Shown here: in pieces, positions 25,461-34,270 of the stretch
Layout of the letters: each line of letters begins with the position of its first letter
How positions within the stretch are numbered: the first letter of the stretch is position 1
DNA from: Muribaculaceae bacterium
Lineage (GTDB): Bacteria; Bacteroidota; Bacteroidia; Bacteroidales; G3-4614
Direction of reading: 5' to 3'
Length of the DNA stretch: 54,488 bases
Assembly (NCBI GenBank): GCA_017546805.1
Contig: JAFYRT010000036.1
Location: 1-54,488, forward strand
The notes under the pieces: model-generated
Told to the model about the DNA's origin: nothing
The model's input: the letters and a program-made list of their open reading frames with translations, nothing else
The model's database searches: none
Position numbers and translations under genes: made by a program

Positions 25461-26297
25461 ATGCAAATAATTCCTTGTTCTGAATATCCTTATAGGGTTA
25501 TTCATAATTCTTCATCAAAACAAATAATTTATCCTTATCTCCGAGACCTGAAAGGGAATAAAGATATGATATGTATCACTCCATTGCATGGGCGTAGCTT
25601 TGTTGTTGGAAAAACAGAGGAGGGGAGATATATTGTCAGCAAAGGTAATGGACTAAGTTATACTCAAAGTTCATTTTTACATACAGGAGAGTTTTGTGAT
25701 GGAACTTGGGGCTTGTTGCTTAGACAAGATGCAGAACGAGACTTTTTAATAGGTCAAGAGATTGAGTCTTTGGGTATAAAAACAAATCATATGCATTATG
25801 TTTTAGAGTTGGATTTTGAGATTAACTTACCTAATGGACATAAATTAAAGCCAACATTACTGCAATATGATGTTGAGTCGCCATATAGAATATGTGATGC
25901 TCCTTTTATGGAACACGAACTAATACAAGCAGAGATAAAAAAGTGGCAACTGAAGAATAATCGGGGATATGATAAATACCACATGATTGCAGCAGAAATT
26001 CTTATTAGTAATCTGCGTATCTTACACGACAACAACATTTTACATAATGCCATCCATGAACAGAATTATACATGGTCTTTGGAGTTGCTCGATTTTGAGT
26101 TGGCTTGTTCTTCCAGATATCCATATGAAAAAGAAGACTACAGGAGACATGTAAAAGACCTATTGCCTCGTGAAATTATCCAAACATACGTAATAATAAA
26201 CTATATAGCAGGAGTCTTAAGAGAAACGGTAAGCTTTTATGATATCGACTCCTTGTTTAAAGAATATGATTTTGATTTAAAACAATTCAATTACTAA
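25461..26297 (+). CDS. Unknown protein of the peptide unit with faint kinase-like features
   Basis: This 278-residue soluble protein has no signal peptide and no family I recognise with certainty. A stretch from His195 to Glu213 (HNAIHEQNYTW then LLDFELA) resembles the catalytic loop and DFG region of protein-kinase-fold enzymes, reading H-N-A instead of H-x-D and D211-F-E instead of DFG. An upstream segment with RDFLIGQEIE could correspond to the alpha-C helix. If the fold is right, the missing catalytic Asp suggests an atypical enzyme or a binding protein. It lies between the peptide gene and a membrane-anchored protein, so it may modify, carry or give immunity to the peptide. Function is unknown. 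Confidence 0.6.
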   Translation: MQIIPCSEYPYRVIHNSSSKQIIYPYLRDLKGNKDMICITPLHGRSFVVGKTEEGRYIVSKGNGLSYTQSSFLHTGEFCDGTWGLLLRQDAERDFLIGQEIESLGIKTNHMHYVLELDFEINLPNGHKLKPTLLQYDVESPYRICDAPFMEHELIQAEIKKWQLKNNRGYDKYHMIAAEILISNLRILHDNNILHNAIHEQNYTWSLELLDFELACSSRYPYEKEDYRRHVKDLLPREIIQTYVIINYIAGVLRETVSFYDIDSLFKEYDFDLKQFNY

Positions 26298-26318
26298 CAG
26301 ATTAAATAAATTACAATT

Positions 26319-27512
26319 ATGCTTAAGTTATTTATAGGATTAATTATTGTAGGCGGCGTTATTATATATAAAGTTGTTCAAAATTTATCGGAACAGCAAG
26401 AATATGAAGAGATGGAAAAAACAATTGAAGATGCTCAAAAACAACGAGAAATAGAGGCTAAGAAAAAAGAACAGCAAGAAATTCAAAAGACAAATGCTTA
26501 TAATGAGATTTCTGACATATGGAAATATGGAGATAAAACAATGCTTGCAACTTCTTTACTTGATGCAGGAGGCTACAGTATCCACTACATAAAACTTAGT
26601 TATACTCCTAAAGATTCTTCTGAAAAGCCATGGACCATCTCTCTTAAATCCCCGTATGGTAATGTTAGAAAATTTAAAGCTAAAAGAAGTGGAAATTCTC
26701 TTGTCTGCTTTGACAGAGATGATATTGTTGCAATGAAAGATTCAAAACTAAAAGTAGGGGATAGAACTTTTTGTTTTGATCATGAGGAAGAAGGAGTAAA
26801 ATATGTTAACTCTTTGATGATGCGTCTGATTACCGGGGAAAAAATAGAAACCTTTCGTTTAAAACATTTAGAAGAGTTGCGAGAATTAAAGGGGGAGATA
26901 GGTGAAGATGTATTAAATGTATTACCAAGATTTACATTTACAATTTCAGAAAAGGGGATTAAGTGTGATGAAATAAACTTTCCCCAAAGGCTACTTGATG
27001 ATTTCTTTGAGAAGAATAATGGAGGAGAACATATTTTTCAAAACAGAGTTTATTATGAAGAATATTGCAAAAATGGGGATCTTGAAATCTTTGAACCGGG
27101 AGAAGAACAAGACTTTGCATACTATATGAAAGAAATGAAGATGTTTGCAAAAAGACTTGGTTGTATTGATTGTAATACTAAATTTAGTATAGGTGATTGG
27201 TATGCTGCAGTTATACATGGAATAAACGATTTATACCAAAGCATAAGAACTTATGTGGCAAATAAAACATTGGATCTCACCCCCACTCTCGTTAGTGATA
27301 ACGATATCGTCTTTGAGTATAGAAAGTATTCTCATCTTTATAGTGATAAAGATAATTCAAATTTAATAAAACAAATTGCAATTTCAATGATGGAGATAGA
27401 ACGAATGGAGAATAATGTGTTATATTTAGTATCTCTTAAAGATAATGATATTGTAATTAAGATAGGAGAAGAGGCTTTTGTCTCTACTTCTATAATAGAG
27501 AAGATAAAATAA
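26319..27512 (+). CDS. Membrane-anchored coiled-coil protein of unknown function
   Basis: The 397-residue protein starts with a single hydrophobic helix (about residues 2-20), then a charged coiled coil (about 24-60, rich in E, K and Q) and a large soluble domain without recognised motifs. It starts 21 bases after the preceding gene and is the last gene of the radical SAM/peptide unit, ending just before the terminator at 27540. AT-rich codon choice matches the other genes of the unit and is poorer in G/C than nearby housekeeping genes. Possible roles are immunity, anchoring or export of the peptide; none is shown. Confidence 0.6.
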   Translation: MLKLFIGLIIVGGVIIYKVVQNLSEQQEYEEMEKTIEDAQKQREIEAKKKEQQEIQKTNAYNEISDIWKYGDKTMLATSLLDAGGYSIHYIKLSYTPKDSSEKPWTISLKSPYGNVRKFKAKRSGNSLVCFDRDDIVAMKDSKLKVGDRTFCFDHEEEGVKYVNSLMMRLITGEKIETFRLKHLEELRELKGEIGEDVLNVLPRFTFTISEKGIKCDEINFPQRLLDDFFEKNNGGEHIFQNRVYYEEYCKNGDLEIFEPGEEQDFAYYMKEMKMFAKRLGCIDCNTKFSIGDWYAAVIHGINDLYQSIRTYVANKTLDLTPTLVSDNDIVFEYRKYSHLYSDKDNSNLIKQIAISMMEIERMENNVLYLVSLKDNDIVIKIGEEAFVSTSIIEKIK

Positions 27513-27539
27513 TTATCATATTGATTTGTGCAAACAACA

Positions 27540-27576
27540 AAAAAAACGGAATGGGGCTAACCTCATTCCGTTTTTT
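27540..27576. terminator. Bidirectional terminator of the peptide unit and tRNA-Arg
   Basis: AAACGGAATG pairs with CATTCCGTTT, with T runs on both strands. It ends the plus-strand peptide unit and the minus-strand tRNA-Arg transcript. Confidence 0.8.
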
Positions 27577-27577
27577 G

Positions 27578-27649
27578 TATCTCCGCCGGGAATCGAACCC
27601 GAATCTAAAGTTTAGGAAACTTTCATTCTATCCGTTGAACTACAGAGAC
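27578..27649 (-). tRNA. tRNA-Arg (CCT)
   Basis: The minus strand folds with acceptor GTCTCTG/CGGAGAT, anticodon stem AAAGT/ACTTT, loop TTCCTAA and anticodon CCT, and T arm CGGGTTCGATTCCCG. CCA is not encoded. Its 3' end faces the peptide unit, the side where tRNA-targeted islands usually sit, but I found no repeated tRNA end on the far side of the unit. Confidence 0.93.
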
Positions 27650-27723
27650 AGCTTTTATTTTTGCTGTGCAAATTTACTCTATTTTTTTGTTTTGACAAAA
27701 CCCTACAAACTCAACTCTACCCA

Positions 27724-28443
27724 TTAATCAAAAAGAAGTTTAAGAATCTCGGTCGATTTTAGTTCTGCAAAGCCCTGATGGATACGATAATACTCAACCA
27801 TTCTCTCTAATGTCTCTCTACGCTCATCTCGCGAGAATTTAAAGAGATGAAGGTTGCTGAAGTTCATTCTCGACAAGAGCATAAACTTTTCGGCATCGCT
27901 TGGCATAAGTATATGATTATGCGTAGGACGAGAGGTTACAAACTCTCCATTAAGCATGTCGAAATATGCTCCTTTTATATAGCTTCCCGTATCGGGATAA
28001 AATCCCATAAAGGATGAGAGATTAAACAAAAAGCAGAGATGGAAATTGGCCTTCCCCTCCTCCATTACATTATATAACGAAATGGTGTCGGTGAGGAATT
28101 TAAAGAACTTAGGGTATGGCTCGGGCTCACGAATTACGCGCATCAAAAACTCCGACAGAAAGAGTGCCACCGAACCCTTAACGGCATCGAACTGCAACTG
28201 CTGCAACACCAACGGCTCTACATTTCTTATTTTTTGCAACCCCTCCTTTGCTCTATAATCGCACTCTATGGTTACAATCGAAAGGGGCGAGAGCAACATC
28301 CTCTTCATGCGCGAGGCTTTGCTACTGCCTATAACAAAGAGATATGCCACCCTGCCATATTTTTCGGTATAGGCATTTACTATCAGGGTGGTATCGTTAT
28401 GCTTTGTTACATGTAGTATTACAGCGTTACTCTTTTCAATCAT
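27724..28443 (-). CDS. recO: DNA repair protein RecO
   Basis: RecO loads RecA with RecR during recombinational gap repair. The 239-residue protein has the N-terminal OB-fold beginning MIEKSNAVILHVTKHNDTT with YTEKYGRVAYLF, and a helical C-terminal part. The zinc cysteines found in some RecO proteins are absent, as in many Bacteroidota. It follows aroB after 7 bases, so recO is the last gene of the HAD-aroB-recO run. Confidence 0.94.
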   Translation of the reverse strand: MIEKSNAVILHVTKHNDTTLIVNAYTEKYGRVAYLFVIGSSKASRMKRMLLSPLSIVTIECDYRAKEGLQKIRNVEPLVLQQLQFDAVKGSVALFLSEFLMRVIREPEPYPKFFKFLTDTISLYNVMEEGKANFHLCFLFNLSSFMGFYPDTGSYIKGAYFDMLNGEFVTSRPTHNHILMPSDAEKFMLLSRMNFSNLHLFKFSRDERRETLERMVEYYRIHQGFAELKSTEILKLLFD

Positions 28444-28450
28444 AACGGGG

Positions 28451-29509
28451 TTATAATCCGAATAAATCGCGATAGAGGTCGAACGACGACTCTATCTCCT
28501 CTTTTGTTACCGATACGTTTATTTCAACCTCTCCAACTGCTTTTAGCAAAGTGTAGTTTATTCTTCCCGATTCGTTCTTTTTATCGTGAGTGATTTTTTC
28601 ATATAGGTAGGCATAGTCGTCGCAAGTGATTTTAAATGCGCCGTAATTTGCCTTTACATAATCAACCAATCGGTGTATTTCGGATTGAGAGAAGCCAAAC
28701 TTCATATACGAAAGTATTGCTTCGCATACCAATCCCCATGCAACAGCATAACCGTGCTGAACGGGAGTGTTGCGTTTCATTGCCAAACTTTCAATGGCAT
28801 GTCCGCTGGTATGACCTAAATTAAGATACTTTCTTATCCCTTTTTCAAGTGGATCTTCCTCCACTATATTCTCTTTTATTGATACAGAATCGGCTACCAA
28901 GTTCAACAACTCATCGTAGTCGGGTTTTGATATGTCAAATGAGATAAGTTTGTTGTAATTCTCCATGTTGCTTATAAGCCCATGTTTAAGCATCTCGGCA
29001 AAGCCCGACAATAGATGCTCTTTTGAGAGGGTTTTGAAAAAGCGTGTGTCAATAACCACAGCCGATGGTTGCTTGAATGCTCCAATCTCGTTTTTCAAAC
29101 CCTCGAAGTTTATTCCTGTTTTTCCGCCTACTGCTGCATCAACCGCACCGAGCAAAGTTGTGGGTATGTTTATATGTTCAATTCCACGTTTGAATGTTGC
29201 TGCGGCAAAGCCTCCCATATCGGTAACCATACCTCCTCCAAGGTTTATAAGCAACGACTTGCGTGTTGCCCCCTCACTTACCAATGCTCTCCAAATTGTT
29301 GATAGATTTTCGAGATTCTTGTTTGTGTCGTCTGCAAGAATTGTTATTACATGCGCCTCGCTACACTTTTTGCTATCCGAAAGCAGTGGCATAGCAAACT
29401 TGAGCGTATTTTCATCGGTTAGGATAAAGAGTTTATCATACTCTTTTGTTTGTAGCAACTCCTCAATACTCTCTGATATTTTTGAACTATATATTATATT
29501 GTTTATCAT
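28451..29509 (-). CDS. aroB: 3-dehydroquinate synthase
   Basis: AroB converts DAHP to 3-dehydroquinate in the shikimate pathway, using NAD+ and a divalent metal. The 352-residue length is usual. Signatures include the NAD site NLGGGMVTDMGGFAA, the metal and substrate segment KHGLI with Glu and His residues nearby, and LNLGHTSGHAIE. It lies 4 bases from the HAD gene and 7 from recO, so the three are probably co-transcribed. Confidence 0.97.
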   Translation of the reverse strand: MINNIIYSSKISESIEELLQTKEYDKLFILTDENTLKFAMPLLSDSKKCSEAHVITILADDTNKNLENLSTIWRALVSEGATRKSLLINLGGGMVTDMGGFAAATFKRGIEHINIPTTLLGAVDAAVGGKTGINFEGLKNEIGAFKQPSAVVIDTRFFKTLSKEHLLSGFAEMLKHGLISNMENYNKLISFDISKPDYDELLNLVADSVSIKENIVEEDPLEKGIRKYLNLGHTSGHAIESLAMKRNTPVQHGYAVAWGLVCEAILSYMKFGFSQSEIHRLVDYVKANYGAFKITCDDYAYLYEKITHDKKNESGRINYTLLKAVGEVEINVSVTKEEIESSFDLYRDLFGL

Positions 29510-29513
29510 TGTC

Positions 29514-30230
29514 TTATAGTATCTTTTTTATCTCATTGGCAAAGGTCTTCACATCGGGATATACAATATCTGCTCCTGCTTCATACAACTCCTCCTCGCT
29601 CAATGGACCTGTATTTACAGCTATGGTAAATATCCCTGCCGCACGACCTGCCTCTACTCCCAATGGAGCATTCTCCAAAACTATTGCTTTATCTCTCTCA
29701 ACTCCTGCCTTTGTCAAGCCCATAAGATATGGTTCGGGGTTTGGTTTCCCTTTTATGACATCGTATGCCGTAACCATTGTTTGGGGAGTGAATATTCCGG
29801 GATAGTGTAAATCTAATTTTTGCAAAAGAGATTTTTGTCCCGAGCCTGTTACCAACACTATGGTTTTCCCCGATGCCTTTATCATCTGCATTGCCTCTTG
29901 CGCAGAGTCCATAGGATGAGCTTCGCCACACTCCACAAAGCGTCGTGCCTTTTCGGAATATATACGTTGTACCTCCTCCTCGGTTGCTTCTCTCCCTTTA
30001 TGTTTATTGAAATAGATATTTATCGTACCCTTTCCGGTTCGGCCTTCGTGAGCATAAAACTCTCGTGCTTCGCACTCCACACCTTCTGCCTGCATGGTCT
30101 CTGCCCACGCTTTTGCATGAAAAGGCATGGAGTTATACAAAACCCCATCCATATCCGAAAGCAACGCTTTAAATTCAAGAGTTACCCCGTTTCGTTGATT
30201 ATATGCCTCTATTGCCTCTAAAATATCCAT
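29514..30230 (-). CDS. HAD family phosphatase, beta-phosphoglucomutase-like
   Basis: This 238-residue HAD subfamily IA protein has the nucleophile motif LLSDMDGVLYNS with Asp26 and Asp28, a helical cap, the motif II threonine in LVTGSGQ, the lysine in KGKPNPEPYL and the acidic motif near VLENAPLGVEAG. The pattern resembles beta-phosphoglucomutases and sugar phosphatases. The substrate is not predictable. It is the first gene of the run before aroB and recO and is divergent from priA. Confidence 0.88.
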   Translation of the reverse strand: MDILEAIEAYNQRNGVTLEFKALLSDMDGVLYNSMPFHAKAWAETMQAEGVECEAREFYAHEGRTGKGTINIYFNKHKGREATEEEVQRIYSEKARRFVECGEAHPMDSAQEAMQMIKASGKTIVLVTGSGQKSLLQKLDLHYPGIFTPQTMVTAYDVIKGKPNPEPYLMGLTKAGVERDKAIVLENAPLGVEAGRAAGIFTIAVNTGPLSEEELYEAGADIVYPDVKTFANEIKKIL

Positions 30231-30270
30231 ATCTCAGCTTTATGCTCTACAAAATTAGTAAACTTTTTCG

Positions 30271-30278
30271 TATTTTTG
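30271..30278 (+). promoter_or_regulatory. Promoter -7 box for priA
   Basis: TATTTTTG matches TAnnTTTG and lies 25 bases before the priA ATG in the short divergent gap. Confidence 0.5.
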
Positions 30279-30303
30279 CTCCTAAATATAAAAGAGTCTT
30301 TTG

Positions 30304-32766
30304 ATGAGCTATTTTGCCGATGTAATACTTCCTCTGCCCTTGGGTAAATATTTCACATATTCCATTCCCGAGGAGTTATTTCCCGCAATTAAAACGGGAA
30401 GCAGGGTCATTGTGCAATTTGGTGCGAAGAAGTATTATACCGCTGTCGTAAGAGATATTCACAACAATGCTCCCGATTATGACACAAAACCTATTTTGGA
30501 GGTCTTGGATTCTCGTCCCATTATACGTCCTCGTCAGCTGGAGTTTTGGGAGTGGATTGCCAACTACTACATGTGCAGTGTGGGTGATGTTTATAAGGCT
30601 GCTCTTCCTTCGGGTCTAAAGCCCGAGAGCGAAACTACCATACTGCTTAACAGCGAATATATACCCGAGGAAATTCCTGACCTTACCCCAAAAGAGCAAC
30701 TAATTGTAGGTTTTCTTGAAAAGGAGCAAGAGGCCTCAATCGCCCTACTCGAAAAGAGTGGCATAAAAGGCGTTATGAGTTCGGTAAGGTCGTTGCTCGA
30801 ACGCAATATAGTGGTTGTAAAAGAGGAACTTCGTCGCAGATATCAGCCTAAGACTCAACTTTGCATAAGATTGTCGTTTGAAAGAGGTAACGAGGAGAAG
30901 ATAAGGGAGTGTTTTGAAAATTTGAAAAGAGCAAAACTCCAACTCAAACTCTTTGTCACATTCTTGGAAATGTCGGGATTCAATCGCCCCGGCAACGAAA
31001 TTGTTGTAACCAGAAAGGCTCTTTTGGAGAGAGCTGATGCAAACAGTTCTGTTTTATTGGCAATGATAAACAGAGGTATTTTTGTTCAATACAAACAGGA
31101 AATAAGCCGTTTTGACGACCGCGTTCAAAAAGTTGAGAAGGCTCACGAACTCAACCCGGCTCAAAAAAGGGCTTATAACGAAATCATTGATACATTCTGT
31201 GAAAAGAGTATCTCTCTCTTGCATGGAGTTACCTCAAGCGGAAAAACTGAAATATATATACATCTTATTCAACACGCAATTGAAGAGGGGAAACAGGTTC
31301 TGTTCTTGGTCCCTGAGATTGCTCTTACAACACAACTTGCAAATCGCTTGGCAAGAGTTTTTGGTAACAAGTTAGGTGTATATCACTCAAAATTCACCGA
31401 TAACGAGAGGGTTGATATTTGGAACTCGCTTTTAAAAGATAATGGCATTCAGGTGGTGTTAGGCGTACGCTCATCACTATTCTTACCTTTTAAAAATTTG
31501 GGATTGATTATTGTTGATGAGGAACATGAAACAAGTTACAAACAACAAGACCCTGCTCCAAGATACAATGCCCGTAATGCAGCTATGGTTCTTGCGGCTT
31601 CGTTTGGTGCAAAAACTCTGTTGGGTAGTGCAACTCCCTCAATTGAGAGCTACTTTAACGCAAAGATGGGTAAATATGGTTTTATAGAACTGCTTACTCG
31701 ACACGGTGATATTCTACTCCCAAAAATTGAAATTGCCGATACTCGCGAGCTGCGTCGAAAAAAGATTATGAAAAGCGGAGATATATCTCCCCAACTTGCC
31801 GAAGCATCCAAAAGGGCGTTGGATATGGGTGGTCAAGTGATTTTGTTTAGGAACAGACGAGGTTTTGCACCCGTAGTGGAGTGCCAGACTTGCGGCTGGA
31901 TTCCCAAATGCAAGCACTGCGACGTATCGATGACGTTCCACAAACGTTACAATCAACTTACATGCCACTACTGTGGTTATACTTACGAAATCCCTTCGAA
32001 ATGCCCCGCATGTGGATACCCTACCATTGAGGTTAAAGGATTTGGAACGGAGCAGATCGAAGAGGAGGCAACAAGCAACTTTGAGGGCTATCCTGTTGCT
32101 CGCATGGATTTGGATACCACTCGTAGCAGGAAGGCATACGAGGAGATTATATCGGACTTTGAGGATGGTAAAACCAAAGTGCTTATAGGAACGCAAATGA
32201 TAACCAAAGGATTGGACTTTGAACGCGTAGGCGTGGTGGGCATTTTAGGTGCTGACACTCTTTTGAACATGCCCGATTTCAGAGCGCATGAGAGAGCCTT
32301 TCAGATGATGGAGCAGGTTGCAGGCAGAGCAGGAAGAAAGGGCAAACAAGGACACGTTATTGTTCAGACATCGCAATCTGACCATTCCGTTATCACACAA
32401 CTGCTCACACACGATTATAAGGCCATGTTCAACAGTCAGCTGATTGAGCGACAAGAGTTCAACTATCCCCCATACACAAGGCTTATTTATGTCTATATTA
32501 AGGGACGTAACGAAGATATAGTTCAACGAGCTTCGAGATGGTATGCCGACCTATTAAGACAATCGTTCGGCTCACGCGTTTTGGGACCCGACAAACCAAT
32601 TGTAGGTCGTGTGCAGTCGATGTATATAAGAAAAATAGTACTTAAGTTCGAGAACAACTCTTCGCCTCAAAAGATAAGAGAGATTATTTCCACCGCAGAG
32701 GATAATTTTTATGCTCAAAATGGTTTCAAGAGTATTATTCTATACTACGACGTTGACCCTGTTTAA
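30304..32766 (+). CDS. priA: Primosomal protein N', replication restart helicase
   Basis: PriA recognises stalled or repaired forks and reloads the replicative helicase. I use the ATG at 30304 (MSYFADVILPLP; 820 residues). The N-terminal 3'-end binding and winged-helix domains precede a superfamily 2 helicase with Walker A GVTSSGKTE at about residues 308-316 and DEEH at 405-408. Zinc-binding cysteines follow from Cys527 (CQTCGWIPKCKHC, CHYCG, CPACG), inserted between the helicase lobes as expected. The final segment matches the PriA C-terminal domain. Confidence 0.97.
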   Translation: MSYFADVILPLPLGKYFTYSIPEELFPAIKTGSRVIVQFGAKKYYTAVVRDIHNNAPDYDTKPILEVLDSRPIIRPRQLEFWEWIANYYMCSVGDVYKAALPSGLKPESETTILLNSEYIPEEIPDLTPKEQLIVGFLEKEQEASIALLEKSGIKGVMSSVRSLLERNIVVVKEELRRRYQPKTQLCIRLSFERGNEEKIRECFENLKRAKLQLKLFVTFLEMSGFNRPGNEIVVTRKALLERADANSSVLLAMINRGIFVQYKQEISRFDDRVQKVEKAHELNPAQKRAYNEIIDTFCEKSISLLHGVTSSGKTEIYIHLIQHAIEEGKQVLFLVPEIALTTQLANRLARVFGNKLGVYHSKFTDNERVDIWNSLLKDNGIQVVLGVRSSLFLPFKNLGLIIVDEEHETSYKQQDPAPRYNARNAAMVLAASFGAKTLLGSATPSIESYFNAKMGKYGFIELLTRHGDILLPKIEIADTRELRRKKIMKSGDISPQLAEASKRALDMGGQVILFRNRRGFAPVVECQTCGWIPKCKHCDVSMTFHKRYNQLTCHYCGYTYEIPSKCPACGYPTIEVKGFGTEQIEEEATSNFEGYPVARMDLDTTRSRKAYEEIISDFEDGKTKVLIGTQMITKGLDFERVGVVGILGADTLLNMPDFRAHERAFQMMEQVAGRAGRKGKQGHVIVQTSQSDHSVITQLLTHDYKAMFNSQLIERQEFNYPPYTRLIYVYIKGRNEDIVQRASRWYADLLRQSFGSRVLGPDKPIVGRVQSMYIRKIVLKFENNSSPQKIREIISTAEDNFYAQNGFKSIILYYDVDPV

Positions 32767-32839
32767 AAAAACTCACTTTCTTTGTTGCAAAAAAGAGGTT
32801 AGTCGGTATAATGATATATAGAAACTAATAAATTATATA

Positions 32840-33457
32840 ATGGAACTTTACAACTTACTTGACAAATTGCACATATGCACAACCAACAAAAGGAGAATTG
32901 TAAGCATAAAGGAAGACAAAGCAAAGGCTCTTTTTGAGAAATGCACAAGCAATGGTTGTATAATTTTTTCGCCAAATATGGCAGATGAAGTTGATAACGA
33001 TGCTCAACAATTAGCTAATCTAATTATAGAGTTAACTCAAAAAATTAAAGAGAGAGGTTTCTGTTATACACCGATATATGGCTGTTTTGCAGACGAAAGT
33101 GAAGAGGTGTGCCATAAATATGGGTTTGTAATTTATCCTTTCGACAACAGTGGCAACAAAAAACCATTCGAGGCACTGCAGGAGTTTGTTTGCGAATTGT
33201 CGAAAACATATAACCAAAAGAACTTTTTTATAAAAACACCCAATGGCGAATGGCTCTATAATAACACTGCAGAAAACATTACTCCAGAACTCAACGAAAA
33301 CATCTCTTTTGCATCTATAATCAAAGAGTATTTTAGCAGCACCAATAGAGATGGCAAGTTTAAATACGTTGATACATTCCTAAACGCAGGACCAGATTCT
33401 CTTGCGGGAGCGCACGTGAGATGGTGCAAGGGAGAGAAGTTTATTCCATATAGATAA
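32840..33457 (+). CDS. Hypothetical protein, 205 residues
   Basis: The protein is soluble, without signal peptide or membrane segment, and I do not recognise its family. Visible traits are an N-terminal segment with TTNKRRIVSIKED, a central motif GFCYTPIYGCFADE and a conserved-looking C-terminal stretch with DSLAGAHVRWCKGEK. Coding potential is good and it has its own space between priA and a lipoprotein gene. No operon partner is evident. Confidence 0.6.
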   Translation: MELYNLLDKLHICTTNKRRIVSIKEDKAKALFEKCTSNGCIIFSPNMADEVDNDAQQLANLIIELTQKIKERGFCYTPIYGCFADESEEVCHKYGFVIYPFDNSGNKKPFEALQEFVCELSKTYNQKNFFIKTPNGEWLYNNTAENITPELNENISFASIIKEYFSSTNRDGKFKYVDTFLNAGPDSLAGAHVRWCKGEKFIPYR

Positions 33458-33520
33458 TTGGATTTAATCATTTATCGTATAAAAACTCAATATATGTTAA
33501 ATGTTTATTTATATTTTTAG

Positions 33521-33528
33521 TTATATTT
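33521..33528 (+). promoter_or_regulatory. Promoter -7 box for the lipoprotein at 33573
   Basis: TATATTTG matches TAnnTTTG and lies 44 bases before the start codon. Confidence 0.5.
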
Positions 33529-33572
33529 GCCACAAGTAAAAAAAGAAATGTAATCATTAATGCACAATTATC

Positions 33573-34127
33573 ATGAAAAATTCTTTATTTAAAATTTTGA
33601 TGCTGTTGGCAATTTTTGCTTCAAATTTAACTTTTGTCTCTTGTAATGGAGACGGAAACGATAGTGATGATAAAAATGGGCTTGTAGCTCCTGATAAAAC
33701 AGTCACAGACGTTAGCATTGCATATTCTATCAATTTGGCAGACACATATTACAAATATTTTGATATTAAAGCTGAATATGTCAATAAAGAGAGCCAGATA
33801 ATAAGTATGGATGTCACACAAAACTGGGATTACTCATTCTCTTCAAGCTACGAAGCAACTCCCAAAAACATAATTTTTAAAGTAGTTGCTACTCCTAAAG
33901 AAGAACTCCCGACAATTGAAGAAATAAATTATGATATCACTGCAAACATTCATGTAACACAAACAGGATATACCAAAGAAGGAATTGAAAATGAGAACTT
34001 TGGTTACTCAGGGTCGTGTAAAATAAATGGTTATAAGACTCCTAAAGAATGGACTAACTACACCTCAAAAGAGCGTACTCTTATAAACTATGATTTCCCC
34101 ATAGGTCCTGCAAATCCTGTGGAGTAA
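33573..34127 (+). CDS. Hypothetical lipoprotein, 184 residues
   Basis: A signal peptide ends in the lipobox TFVSC with Cys24, followed by an acidic, glycine-rich run (NGDGNDSDDKNG) like the export tags that send Bacteroidota lipoproteins to the cell surface. The rest looks like a small beta-rich domain with no recognised family. It has its own promoter box and no evident operon partner. Function is unknown. Confidence 0.65.
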   Translation: MKNSLFKILMLLAIFASNLTFVSCNGDGNDSDDKNGLVAPDKTVTDVSIAYSINLADTYYKYFDIKAEYVNKESQIISMDVTQNWDYSFSSSYEATPKNIIFKVVATPKEELPTIEEINYDITANIHVTQTGYTKEGIENENFGYSGSCKINGYKTPKEWTNYTSKERTLINYDFPIGPANPVE

Positions 34128-34212
34128 CCAACAAAAAGAGATAATTGGCTTTGCCGTAGATTTTTTAAAAAAAATTATCACTGCTATTTACGGTTTTTTG
34201 GGTTTTATCTTG

Positions 34213-34220
34213 TAACTTTG
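34213..34220 (+). promoter_or_regulatory. Promoter -7 box for mdh
   Basis: TAACTTTG matches TAnnTTTG and lies 50 bases before the mdh ATG. TTTG occurs upstream at 34197, closer than the usual spacing. Confidence 0.55.
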
Positions 34221-34270
34221 TAGAACTTTAAGAGTAGAGAGTATTAACACTAAAATAAAGAATAATAATT

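Noticed and set aside
23337..27649. Integrative island at tRNA-Arg carrying the peptide unit
   Set aside because: The orientation fits, but I found no repeat of the tRNA 3' end near 23340-23480 and no integrase gene, so integration at this tRNA is not supported.
27521..27727. Plus-strand frame of 68 codons
   Set aside because: It covers the terminator and tRNA-Arg and has no protein-like features.
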